DNA from: Gyromitra esculenta
Taxonomy: Eukaryota > Ascomycota > Pezizomycetes > Pezizales > Discinaceae
DNA length: 64,000 nt
Direction: 5' to 3'
Assembly: GCA_038503075.1 (NCBI GenBank)
Contig: JBCAML010000003.1
Span: 1,488,001 to 1,552,000 of the forward strand
This document shows positions 1 through 10,400 of the stretch, in pieces (position 1 is the stretch's first letter; each line of letters starts with the position of its first letter). Under the pieces are notes generated by a model. The model did not search any database. It saw only the letters and a program-made list of their open reading frames with translations, and was not told the origin of the DNA. The position numbers and the translations under genes are program-made.

Positions 1-213
1 GACCACCAATCTGGCCGTCTGGTGGGGCAAAATTGCCACAAGTTATAGGTTGGCGAGCTCAATATTACGCTGAACGATATGCAGGTCTGGACCTGGCGAC
101 CTGGGTGCATAAGTGGATCGTGTAACCCCACGTTCTAGTATTTATTCTGGCGTTCCGCACATTTATGACCTATGCTCTCTTCGCCTAAACACCAAAACCG
201 TTATCCAGGCGCC

Positions 214-1020
214 ATGTCAGCATTCGTCGAGCTCCCCCCGAAAGTACTCGTCCTGATTGCCGGAAAGCTCCCTCTGTCTTCTCTCCGTAATCTGTGCGTC
301 GCGAATAAACACTTTCTCGCCGTCCTCACACCCGTTCTCTACTCCCACGCAATCAAAGATGACAGCGCCCCCACGGTTCTCTATTCAGCCGCCGTTGCAG
401 CCAACTTGCCCCTCGTCCGCTACATACTTGCCAATGCAACTGGCCTGACCGTCCGCATCAAAAAAGATCTCTTCGAGAAAATCAAGGCGTCTCCCCTTGG
501 CTATACCGAAGCCTTGGCCGAGAATCTTGTAGTACCTGGAGTTCCCGCTCAGGTTTCGATTTCGGACACTAAACACCAACGGACGCCAATGCACTGGGCT
601 TGCAGATTTGGGGATTTGGATCTTGTGAAGAAATTGCTGGGAGCTGCTATTGAGCCTAAAGGGGTGGTAAACGCGATAGATAACCGCGGAGGCACACCAT
701 TAATGTGGGCAGCGTGGAATGGAAGTGAGGACCTGGTACAATTATTACTAGATAATGGGGCCGATCATACAATCAAGGATGCCGCTGGGATGAGGGCGCG
801 ACATTACGCACTGTCGAAAGGGCACAATCCTGCCTTTGAGATCTTGGATAAGCTATGGCAAGATTCTAAAAAGGTATCGCCAAAGCCAGAGCAAAAGAAA
901 CTGGGATTTTCGTTTTCGGAGCTGCAGATAGGAGAGAAGAGGGAGAGACGGGAAAGGAACGAAGCACGCGCGGTATCGAGGAGGGTGCGGAGATCTAGAA
1001 TCACTATTATCAGCAACTGA
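214..1020 (+). CDS. F-box-like ankyrin-repeat protein
   Basis: The protein is about 268 aa and appears to be a single exon. Residues about 5-45 (LPPKVLVLIAGKLP, then a Leu-rich stretch and NKHFLAVLTPVLY) look like an F-box, the Skp1-binding motif of SCF ubiquitin ligases. About three ankyrin repeats follow (RTPMHWACRFGDLDLVKKLL; GGTPLMWAAWNGSEDLVQLLLDNGA; then a weaker one). The tail is highly charged (ERRERNEARAVSRRVRRSR). I prefer the Met at 214 because the F-box starts right after it; an in-frame Met at 172 would add 14 aa. The family norm is F-box plus a longer ankyrin array, so this is a short member. A similar gene lies at 5084-6433 on the other strand. Recognising a target for ubiquitination is inferred from the architecture only. 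Confidence 0.75.
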   Translation: MSAFVELPPKVLVLIAGKLPLSSLRNLCVANKHFLAVLTPVLYSHAIKDDSAPTVLYSAAVAANLPLVRYILANATGLTVRIKKDLFEKIKASPLGYTEALAENLVVPGVPAQVSISDTKHQRTPMHWACRFGDLDLVKKLLGAAIEPKGVVNAIDNRGGTPLMWAAWNGSEDLVQLLLDNGADHTIKDAAGMRARHYALSKGHNPAFEILDKLWQDSKKVSPKPEQKKLGFSFSELQIGEKRERRERNEARAVSRRVRRSRITIISN

Positions 1021-1488
1021 GAAATAGGTTCTTTGGAGGCTTTAGAGGGTTGCTGGAGGGTTGGTTCCGGGGGAAACTACAATACATACGGACTGGAGCT
1101 TATTCTCTTTCTCCTTAAGTAGATACACGTAGTTAGCAAGTGTCTCTGTATTCTCATTATAATGTTTGTTTAGTCATTCGTTTGTGTCCTTTTCCTTTTT
1201 CCAGCGACATCGATAAGTAACTATATTCTAACGATGTATGCGATTTTTCACCCAAAATCAGGCGCAAGAAAGTATGCATACCAAAGGGAATTGATGCAGC
1301 AAGCCACGCCGCTAGCCCTGTATTTTTGTCTCGTAGATACCCCTCATTGCTCGATAGCCGATGCCAAGGTGGAGATCTATATGTGGCATTAAAGGTGCTT
1401 TTGGCAGTGCTAACTGGTCGGGTTTGCCGATGCTTTCCGCGTTAAATCGCAGCCTATCCTAGGGCAAGAGATAGATACAATAAACCCT

Positions 1489-1580
1489 ACTCATGTCACC
1501 GAGTCTCAAGATCGCCACGTGATATGTTAAGCCACCCATTAACTGGTCACGTGGCGATCTTGGGACTCGGCGACATGAGT
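1489..1580. repeat. Long-arm inverted repeat (hairpin/foldback)
   Basis: Arms 1489-1522 and 1547-1580 are 34 nt each and pair with only two mismatches, both transitions, around a 24-nt loop. Each arm ends at the loop with CACGTGA / TCACGTG. It may be a small foldback element, a MITE remnant or a structured regulatory site. No clear target duplication is visible at the outer edges. Confidence 0.8.
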
Positions 1581-1974
1581 ACATTATAAAGTAAATCTGA
1601 GTTTTCCTAGCAGTGATTGGGGTCTCATCAACCCTGACCCAATCGTTGGTGTTTGTTGGTCATTGATATTGAGTCGGGGTGGGAAAAAAAAGGTGGCCAT
1701 TGATTGATATGGTACAACATGTCCAAAAATAGTAAAATACCTTATGATACACATGTGTTACAACTTCAGTATATATACTCCAATCGTTTCCTCAACAAGT
1801 GTAAGGTCGGGCAACTTCACTAACAAAGAATCTACTCTACACGAAGCTAGACAAAGATCGAAATGTATTCATATCCGGGAAGCAGTTAGTGAGATCTAGG
1901 TAGATACTCTAGGAAAGATTCACAGATTCTGCACTTTAAGGCTACATGTAATTTTGAATTGTTGAGCTCAGTCA

Positions 1975-2230
1975 CGTTTGAGATTTGCAGCCGAGATTTA
2001 CTAGAACTACCACGTGATAGGCATATGATAAGATTATGGAAACCCAAGTGGTAAGATCTTCCTTAGTGTCACGCGACGGTGGTCTTGGCGTCACGCGACG
2101 GTAGCCTTGGCAGCTGTATTTAATAGTCTCCTTTCGGTTCATCAGAATAAATATCTTGTTTGGCTTCTTGTCTTCAGTCCAAGTGCTTAAGTGCCAGGTC
2201 CTGAATACCGAGGCCTCACACTTAGATACC
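1975..2230 (+). mobile_element. Possible degenerate LTR remnant
   Basis: Two tandem copies of a 22-nt unit (TCACGCGACGGTRGYCTTGG core, from 2069 and from 2091) are followed by TGTATTTAATAG, a C/T-rich stretch, AATAAATATCTTG and a TCTTGTCTTCAGTCC-like run. This order resembles the promoter and polyadenylation part of fungal LTRs. No matching partner, target duplication or internal domain is present, so the call is tentative and the limits are approximate. Confidence 0.25.
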
Positions 2231-5083
2231 TATTGAGGCCGTCACCAACCCTAGCTTTTAACCAATTGCGATCTGAATCTAGTCAGCACCAAATATCCAC
2301 CTGATACTCTCTACTTTAAACGGCTTGTTTTCCGTCCCGTCGTCAAATCGGGTGGGCGCCCCTAGTTCAGCTATGCTCTGTTTTTGAGCTGTCAGACTCC
2401 CAGCATATATGTTACGTGTGCATGTAGGGGTATAAACTTGACGATAGGATAGTAGGGCTATCCGTTTTATTAAGCCGCTGTATAAATAGTTTGGGAGTCA
2501 TATCCTTCAACTTATACCTAGCAGAAACGTGCTTTTCTATAAACAGCGATTCGTTTCTTGGTGGTTTCATTTGTTAATAGGTCAATTCATATGTGCCTTG
2601 GATGTAGCTCGATGATCTAGAGATTTTATTCGAAGTACGGCCCATCTGGAATCCTTGTCCATCGCATGTGCCTTGAATAAGTAAATAAAAAAATAAAAAT
2701 CCTTCTTCATACTCGTTGAATTAGGGTTAGGGTTTTCAACCACTGTCGTGATTCTTGGTGTCTGCTGGAACCGGGTACTGCCGGGGGGGTAACTCTGTCA
2801 CCAGGTGGCGGTGCAGCACTTCTCTCGAGGAGCTCAAGTTTGCCTGAATTTCCCAATTCTACTAATTAACTTAAGCTGATGCTCTGTATGTAGTATTCTT
2901 CCCTTATTAGAAGGTATTCACCAGGTCTCAGTGAGTTGTGAGCTAGACTGACCCACGCCTCCACCTAGTGACAGACTTACCTCGGCACCTGTAGTAAGTA
3001 GCCGCTCCTTTCCCAGCCACTCGCGGGGCGGGATAGCCGTCTTATTTGTAAAGTCCTCGAGGGCTTGAAACAAGGCAGAAAATGTGTAGCTGAACCAGGC
3101 TGCTGGGAGCTGGGAAACGTGGGATTGGAACTCGTTTCAACGAACAAGTGTTACACCCCACTGCCCTTTTCGCCGCCACCTTAACAGAAAAAACCAAAAC
3201 AGGGCGTATTAACCAGCGTATCAAACACTACAAATGTATTTGGTCGCCATCGCTACAAGAAAACACGCGAGAATCGAGGTTTGGAGCTCAGCACAGCCGA
3301 CCTGGGGAAACGCCACATCGTAACCCAACGAACTTGTCGAAGTAGACAGATTTAATTCTAATACAAGAGGGTAGGGGAATTACACGCGAAAGTGGAATGA
3401 AAAGCGAACTTTAGAATCCTACGATATTGCTGAAAGCAATAATGCAGTCACAATTGAATATCGCAAAACACTTGACGTACTTTTTTTCCTATAGTGATGG
3501 AAGGTCCCGGATCCCGCTGACAACGTGTTATATATGTTGGTTTCCTCAGAGACTGCAGCGGCACGGGGCTAGGTAGGCTAGATCCCGCTATTAAGTTGAA
3601 ATTTCAGGAATATTATACCGCGTGATCGTGGAGGCTTATTGTTTTATGGCAGAGTTCCTTCAGAACACAGTGAGAAATAACCAGCACTCGTGCGCATATC
3701 GTCGTTATGAAGTTATGTTACCTTGAACGGAAAACTTTCTACTGCATGGATACAACCAAAAAGGGTATGAGAAATCCGAATCATGGCTTTGGCAAATGCA
3801 ACAACCTAATGGGCGAACGATGCTAAGAGATGTGTCAGCAAACAGAGTATGTTTTAAATTTCAAACCAATAGAAGTGGTCTACCTGATTCGCCTGTTTCA
3901 GTGCAAGCGCATTTATGTACTCGCCTCGATACTCAGGTGCTCAGGAAAACTCGGTACGGTTACAACTGTGTGGATAGTAAATAAAATAATTTACACGACC
4001 TTGGTCGTGTTCATATGATGTAGTTGCTCTCCCCGGTATTATTTTCGTTGTTCGACTACCCCACGCACATATCTGATAAGTACCCAAGCAGGTTATTTTT
4101 GTTTTGCTTAGTATCTACTGGCAAGTAAGCTATCTCTGCATCCAGTTATACTTCAGGTCTTCCTGTGACGGACCGTACCCATGACCGGAAAATATACATG
4201 CTGAATATATCACCAAAGCAAGGGCTGCGATAACACCCGTTAATTGAGCCGTTCTTGAACAACTGTGCGACAGGAATAACCATTAAGACACCAGGCGCTA
4301 TGATAACCAATACGCCTTCCTGCAGAATGATCTGCTCGAACCGTCAGAAACATGCTGAGAGATTGACTGATCATTTGAACTACATCCCCGAGGCTGTACT
4401 CCTAGAAAGTTATGCAGATCAACGAGTCTGCGCATGTAGAGTAAGGTAAGGAGAGTTTTATAATTTGGTGCGCCTGACACGTTTAGATTTTAAGCATTAA
4501 TTATACATATATGTATAGCTGAGAATCCGCAAGTACTTACCCTTTCCTCTTAAACGATATCTTGGAACGCATTATCTGCAAGGTCGCAGCAGACGTCATA
4601 TGCGCGCTAGATCACCATGTCCTAGATACTAAACTAATAAGCTTAAGTAATTTAAGATGGCAGAGAGGGTCCAAGTGACTGTATAATGTCGATCCAAGCG
4701 GCATTTATGAATTCGCAAAGTTGCATAAGTAATCTGCGCGATCATTACCGAGTAGGAGCAGAGGAGATCAAGTGCTAACCTATCATAATAGGATAGCGAT
4801 GACCAAGGCCAGGAGCGGGTACGCAAAGGAAAAGAATCTTAAAAAATTTAAACAGAGCGGTGGATTATGATGGGGTAGCACGCACATAATAAGCGGAGCA
4901 ATAAAATAGAATAATTGTGGTAGTGGTATTATAAGTTTTGTGGTTAACGAATCATGTGAAATCACTCGCCGGAATATCGTCCCTCCTGCCGTCAATGTTA
5001 ACGCGTACATCCTCTATTAAATATCAACAGCATCCCATATTTCAATCTCCATATCATACTGTGAAATGAATACTACCCTCCAT

Positions 5084-6433
5084 CTATTCCTCTTTCGTTC
5101 CGTGACTCTTCAGCAGATCAACTACTGATCCGTGCCCTTTGAGCATTGCAAAATGCAACAATGTCCTCCCATCAGCATTCCCGAGATCAATAGTAGCCCC
5201 ATGATCCAAGAGTCGCTGAACAACCGCTTCATGTCCACGTATCACTGCAAAATGGAGCGGAGTCTGTCCATAGGTAGTTCTAGCAGTGACATCAGCACCA
5301 CCCTCCAACAACAGCTGCACCACTGTTTCGTGGCCATGACCAACTGCCTGATGAAGTGCAGTATGGCCCTGACTAGTTTGGGCGGCGATATCGGCGCCAT
5401 TCTGCAAGAGTAATTTTACAATTGCTTCGTGTCCGCGAATGGCTGCTAGGTGAAGTGTTGTTTGCCCATCGCTAGTCTGTGCGGCGATGTCGGCACCGTT
5501 TTCCAGAAGCACCTGGACTATGGTGCCATCTGCGTATGCTGCAGCTTGATGGAGTGTTGTGTGTCCGTCGCAGTCCCTCACAGTAATATCGGCACCGTTT
5601 TCTAGCAGCAGCTTGATGATCGTTTCGGATCCATGAACAGCCGCCCAGTGGAGTGCTGTCCGCCGATTTTTATCTCGAGCTTCGATCTCGACGCCGTTCT
5701 CCACTAACAATTTTATTGATATCTCGGAACCGTTTCGTACCGCCCAATGCAGTACAGTCTTCCCGTCAGTCTCACCTGAGAGGGAGATGTTGGCGTTTTT
5801 CTCTAGCAACAACCGTAATACCGCCTCAGACCCCTGGCGGCTTGCCCAATAAAGTGCAGTTTGTCCTCTTAGATCATGAATATCGACGGGAGCTCCTTTT
5901 TCTAGTAGTACTCTGGCCACTTTCTCATGTCCGTAAGATGCTGCTAGATGAAGTGGTGTTCCTCTAGCATAAATTTCGGCTTGGGCGGAAGTGGGGCTTG
6001 CACCGTATTCGAGTAGTAATCTGGCTATTTCATCGTGACCGTATTTTGCTGCCCAGTGAAGTGCAGTATCCCCTTGAGCGTCCTCCCTAGCGATGTCGAC
6101 CCCTCTATCCAAAAGCAGTTTGACTACTTCTTGGTTACCACATTTGACGGCTCGGTGTAGGATCCTCCCAGGACTCCGATAAACTTGGTCTTGAAAATTT
6201 ATGTCTGCTCCCTTGTCGAGTGCTAGTCGAGCTAGGTTTTCGTTCCCGTGATCGACAGCCCAGGTGAGTGCGTTCAAGCCATTTCTGTCTTGGAGGGCTA
6301 TTTCGTTGAGAAGCGGGGTAAGGAGGATGGCAAAGCGGCGATTGCTTTGAATGAGAGAATTGAGGTCTCTGGGGGCAAGTTTCTTCCCAAGGAGTATGAT
6401 TAGGTTGTCAGCAAGAAGAAGAAAAAGTGACAT
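5084..6433 (-). CDS. F-box-like protein with long ankyrin array
   Basis: The protein is about 449 aa and looks like one exon. The N-terminus (LADNLIILLGKKLAPRDLN, then NRRFAILLTPLL) is F-box-like. It is followed by roughly eleven ankyrin repeats with consensus elements such as GxTxLHxAAxxGHExIVxLLLxxGADI, and the array runs almost to the stop. I start at the Met at 6433, which begins the F-box-like segment; an in-frame Met at 6472 would add 13 aa. Ankyrin arrays bind proteins, and with an F-box the likely role is substrate choice for an SCF ubiquitin ligase; this is inference. The N-terminal layout matches the gene at 214-1020, so the two are probably members of one expanded family. The ankyrin array is regular, with no frameshift. 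Confidence 0.85.
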   Translation of the reverse strand: MSLFLLLADNLIILLGKKLAPRDLNSLIQSNRRFAILLTPLLNEIALQDRNGLNALTWAVDHGNENLARLALDKGADINFQDQVYRSPGRILHRAVKCGNQEVVKLLLDRGVDIAREDAQGDTALHWAAKYGHDEIARLLLEYGASPTSAQAEIYARGTPLHLAASYGHEKVARVLLEKGAPVDIHDLRGQTALYWASRQGSEAVLRLLLEKNANISLSGETDGKTVLHWAVRNGSEISIKLLVENGVEIEARDKNRRTALHWAAVHGSETIIKLLLENGADITVRDCDGHTTLHQAAAYADGTIVQVLLENGADIAAQTSDGQTTLHLAAIRGHEAIVKLLLQNGADIAAQTSQGHTALHQAVGHGHETVVQLLLEGGADVTARTTYGQTPLHFAVIRGHEAVVQRLLDHGATIDLGNADGRTLLHFAMLKGHGSVVDLLKSHGTKEE

Positions 6434-7693
6434 TATGAAAGGGAAGATCGTTTTCGGTATCCTGCGATGCAAAGTTTGATGTGCTCAAGGGGCGAAGTTT
6501 TGGCATCGTACAGCCTCGCTGTCACCGACTAGTTCGTGGCCTACTCTAATGCTGATCATTGGGCCTCACGCAGTACCTTGGCGATGTTCCTGAACACTAT
6601 AGGGTCCTCATTCGTGGACCTTATTCCCACGACCCAAAAGTCTCAACGTATTCCACCCGGGTTTCCTTTTGAAGCATTCCGGTTTGTTGCATCCCCAGGC
6701 AGGTTTAAGTTACAGGCGTAGCAATAGGAGCAGCGTCTCACCGTGGCTGACGTCTGGTGCCTGATATCCGCAGCTGGTAGGTATCCGGTGTTCAAAATCT
6801 AGCATGCATCAACCTAAAAAATCCAACAAAACTTCCAATAGCAGGATATCTCAACGTCACTTTCAAGTAGTTTCCTGTGCTGCCGTCTATCGGTTTAATC
6901 TAAACCCCACGGTACCTAAAATCATGAGTCACAGACTCTCACTCGTCAAAAGATACGTATTAGTCGAGCGCATCTAGTTCTAATTTTCGGATATTGTTTC
7001 CTAGTGAGTTGAAAATCAAAGAGTTTAGGGCTTTGGTTCTTCACTCAGTTTTTTTCAATAAAAAGTTTCGGCAATTCAGATCTATGCCAGTTTGTTCCAA
7101 TATGCGTCATTTGTGACATTATTTAGCAGACGAGAACTCTCCTGCATATAGGCTAGGCCTCGCCGCGCGTTTTGCATGGAAGAGGTTGGCTAAGGGAAAC
7201 CTGTGCCGCAAATATGCAGTGTTAAACACAATAGGGCTGCAGATAGTCTTGGTAACACTCCGTTTAGCTCAGAAACGTCATCGCAATGTTATATATACCG
7301 TGCCGTTGATATGCGTTGGTGAGTAAACATCCCTTGCACGTTGCGGCTCCGAGAAAGTGACTCATGAACTGCATAATTGTAATTGAGTTTTTGTTTTGTT
7401 GGAGCTCTAAAGCTTGGCTTTGAAGATTGTTGAAATAATATCGGGTAGTGCCAGATTAGCCCAGGATCGTATCGACGGATGGATTCCCGCTTGAGCATAG
7501 AATTTCGCTTTAACCTGGTACACACAACAAAAACATGGCAGTTAAATCAAACGCGTTTCACCTGCCCCCCTCTGAATCCCTTACTGATTGCCATCACTTG
7601 AGAATATGTGCTGGGCAATCTACTACGTCTCGTTTTCATTCGCTTGCTATGCTATGCTATGAGTTAATGGGCAATAGAAACAATCACGCTCAC
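6434..7693. other. Intergenic, no supported gene
   Basis: This stretch contains the promoter side of the ankyrin gene (transcribed leftward from 6433) and the 3' flank of the allantoicase gene. Open frames here carry no recognisable domain. I see no RNA gene or repeat. Confidence 0.5.
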
Positions 7694-9111
7694 TCAACAC
7701 TCTAGATCAACAGCCCTTTTCCCATACACCCTTAACCTTTTTACCCCGCCATCAGGAATGATGACCATCTTGACATGCGTCACGATCTTCTCGGAGACTC
7801 CTTGAAGTAGAGTCGAAGGGAATGCGTGTTCCTTATCTGCCTCGCAAGGATGTGCAGAAACAATTTGACTCCAACTTTGCGCATCAGCAGTGACGAAATG
7901 GTCGGATCCAGCATTTACCGCATAGATCTCAACTGCCTGAGGGTAATTTCCACGGTAGTGGAGAGTGTCGACAACAATTTCTTCAAGATATCCTGGAGCT
8001 CCCTAATTTAAATAAAGATGTTAGTATCATTAATAGTGTGGGAAATATAGGCGCAGGATAATTCTACCAGTTTTACTATGACCCAGTCTTGATGGCCCGG
8101 CTGTCGGCTCCTTCTAGTTTCCCATCCATCACTCATATCTTCACCCCTCCCAGGAAGCAATAGGTTATCTTTCGTGCCAAAATGCTGATCACTGCAAGAA
8201 ATCACCAACCCTCCAGATGAGACATGGGCAAGATCGATGATTGCTTCTGGGTCTGATGGGAAAATGGGGACAGCGTTTCCATATAGACGAAAACGTGCAA
8301 TACCTGCATACTCGATAGTTGTTAGCTCGGTCCTTGTATGCTTTGATTACGAGTATAAACTGACGCACCTCCATCAGGAAACATGCTCAAACGAACATGG
8401 GAATAGGCTTTAGTTGGTTGGTCGAGTTTCCAAATATGCCGCTGGGATGGCCCGCATTCCTGTTTTGGGAGGATTATGTCCCACTAAATGCAAGTAAGCC
8501 ACTTGTAGCTGTGGAGAAACTGTTGGCAACAAAGGGCGAACAAACTTCAGTAGTTCCATCCGGATGACCACCATCAATAAATGTTCCTTCAACGGTCACA
8601 GCTGGCGCATGATTCCCATCGAAAAATCCTGTGTCGATCTCAATTCCATGAACTGTCCCAGCAGGAATACCAAGCTGTATATTATGAGCAAATATTTTAA
8701 CATGAATAGACTTTGGTGTACTTACTTTAACAATTACCCAGTCTGCTGGCTGCTTATTGTGTCTTCTAGTTTCCCACCTGTAGAGAACCACTCAGTTAGA
8801 CATAATCCTCCCATGTTGTGAGAGACATCTGTAATCAAAACTAACCCATCAAACCATGCTCCTGTAGGGACAAAAACACCTGGCTTATGAACTGGTGCAA
8901 CCGGATTTATCAAATTAACTGCTGCAGCAAAAAACTCATCACTAAACTCTAGAATCTGGCCACCAAGGGCCGCACTGATGAGGTCTGTGTCACGTTAGTT
9001 GTCAGCGTTTTGTTCAGAAATTCACTTCAAAGTCAATGGGTCGATCTATGAACCTATGCAGGAAGACCCAAAGGTCTCTTGAACATTAGCTATGTCAATG
9101 CGTTCAGTCAT
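7694..9111 (-). CDS. Allantoicase (allantoate amidinohydrolase), seven exons
   Basis: Splicing by eye gives exons 9111-9054, 8984-8846, 8777-8726, 8674-8546, 8483-8369, 8303-8068 and 8002-7694. They total 1038 nt (345 aa), in frame throughout and of normal allantoicase length. The enzyme cleaves allantoate to ureidoglycolate and urea in purine (uric acid) catabolism, so it supplies nitrogen. The two tandem allantoicase repeats are clear: each has PGVFVPTGAWFDGWETRR or DMSDGWETRR followed by DWVIVKL, and later ECGPSQRHIW and FPDGG / IPDGG. Introns are 61-76 nt with GT-AG ends; donors GTTCAT (intron 1) and GTTTGT (intron 4) are atypical but frame-forced. No other purine-pathway gene is in the window. 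In other fungi this gene is induced by pathway intermediates and repressed by good nitrogen sources; I did not identify sites for that here. Confidence 0.93.
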
Positions 9112-9345
9112 TTTATTCTTTTCGATTGTGTGCTTTGAGAGTGATTGAAGGAAAGAAGAATGGAGTACCTACATGTATGAAGTGTTCTTTATCTAAGTAT
9201 CGGCTAGTTCCGTTGCTACGTCGGGTTCTTCCGCTCGGAATGCCGTTTCAAGGCGATGACGTCAATCATTATTAGGGTTAGGGCAGTGATAACAGTTAGT
9301 CTATACTGCGTTGGCATATGCAATCCAGGAACGTAAGTTACATAT

Positions 9346-9543
9346 ACCGTATGTACTAGGGAAATACGACCCGAAAGTGCCCCGAGCTAGGCTTAATTTG
9401 GTACCGGATAGTCTATTCAGAAGCTCGCTTTTCGCTTGAGCCACATATCTTCTCACGAAAAACCAACGATACAGCCGCATTTCGTACCATTTTAGGCTTA
9501 GCTTGGAGCACTTTCAGGTCGTATTTCCCTAGTATATACGGTA
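9346..9543. mobile_element. Foldback/MITE-like element, about 60-nt arms
   Basis: The left arm (about 9346-9409, starting ACCGTATGTACTAGGGAAAT) and right arm (about 9484-9543) are reverse complements over about 60 nt with some mismatches. They enclose about 75 nt of non-coding sequence. A non-autonomous DNA transposon is the likeliest explanation. I could not fix a target duplication. Confidence 0.6.
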
Positions 9544-10292
9544 CTAGTATTTCTAAAATGGTCACAGTGCCCATGTATTGTTTATCGCTTTACAATACGT
9601 GTAAGTTAAGCTGTAACCACAGCAAAATAGAAAAATTTGAAGCTCAAGAAACCCTAAAGCTCCATCTCAGGAATCAAACTTTAAGTAATAGCCACTAGAA
9701 GGTATCTTTAAAGAACTTCAAGCCTTGACGTTAGTACTCCGAGATACTACTCTACATCCACAAGCTTTATAACATAATCCCCAGCCTGATAACTTAGCTG
9801 CCCTGTGCTGCCCTTGCTCTGGTGCTTATGAGTTCTCCAATCTTTTTAGGTCTAGATCCACACCAATGCATATGACTAGCTGCAACGACACCATAGGTTG
9901 CCAGCGTGCTCGAAGGGTTATAGTTCGGGTTTTAGCGCATACAGACGGCCGAGGGACTCATGGCCGTCTTCCGGGAGCCTCTCCGCGAGTATTGATAGGT
10001 ACTCGGGTCAGGGGTGAAGTATTGGGACTTACTAGGGTGCCACGGATCTGAGCGGCCACAGTACTACCTACTGTATACTATTTCACAATATTTCGCTACG
10101 TCACGGCGTTGTTCTCCCTTTTCAGGGTATTCCAATATTTCACCCCTGACGCGAATACCACTCAAAAGAATGAAACAAGGATCCGTGACTTGATTGTAGA
10201 CGGATAGCATTCCTTGTCGCTTCTCCAGATGCCTGACGAGGCGTTCCCTAAATTAAAAGGCTCCTGAAACATCGTAGGTATATGTGCTCAAT

Positions 10293-10400
10293 AGAGACTT
10301 TGCGCTTTTGAGCCAGCCCTGGTTTTTAACCAACCAGAAGCTGATCTGCGCCAATTAAATTACTAGAAATCGGAACCGGATCTATTTGCGCAAAGTCTCT
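10293..10400. repeat. Short element with perfect 13-bp inverted ends
   Basis: AGAGACTTTGCGC at 10293-10305 is repeated exactly in reverse complement at 10388-10400. The interior is non-coding and partly palindromic. It may be a small MITE. No target duplication is clear. Confidence 0.45.

Larger units (their letters stand above)
1021..5083. other. Intergenic, no supported gene
   Basis: About 4 kb without a convincing gene. Short open frames here overlap on both strands and show no family motif. It holds a 34-nt-arm inverted repeat (1489-1580), a 22-nt tandem repeat inside an LTR-like remnant (about 1975-2230), two TTAGGG units (2721-2732) and one TACATGTA palindrome (1943-1950). I see nothing else. 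Confidence 0.6.

Noticed and set aside
2721..2732. TTAGGG doublet (also 9272-9283), telomere-like
   Set aside because: Only two units each, internal and isolated; expected by chance or as promoter boxes.
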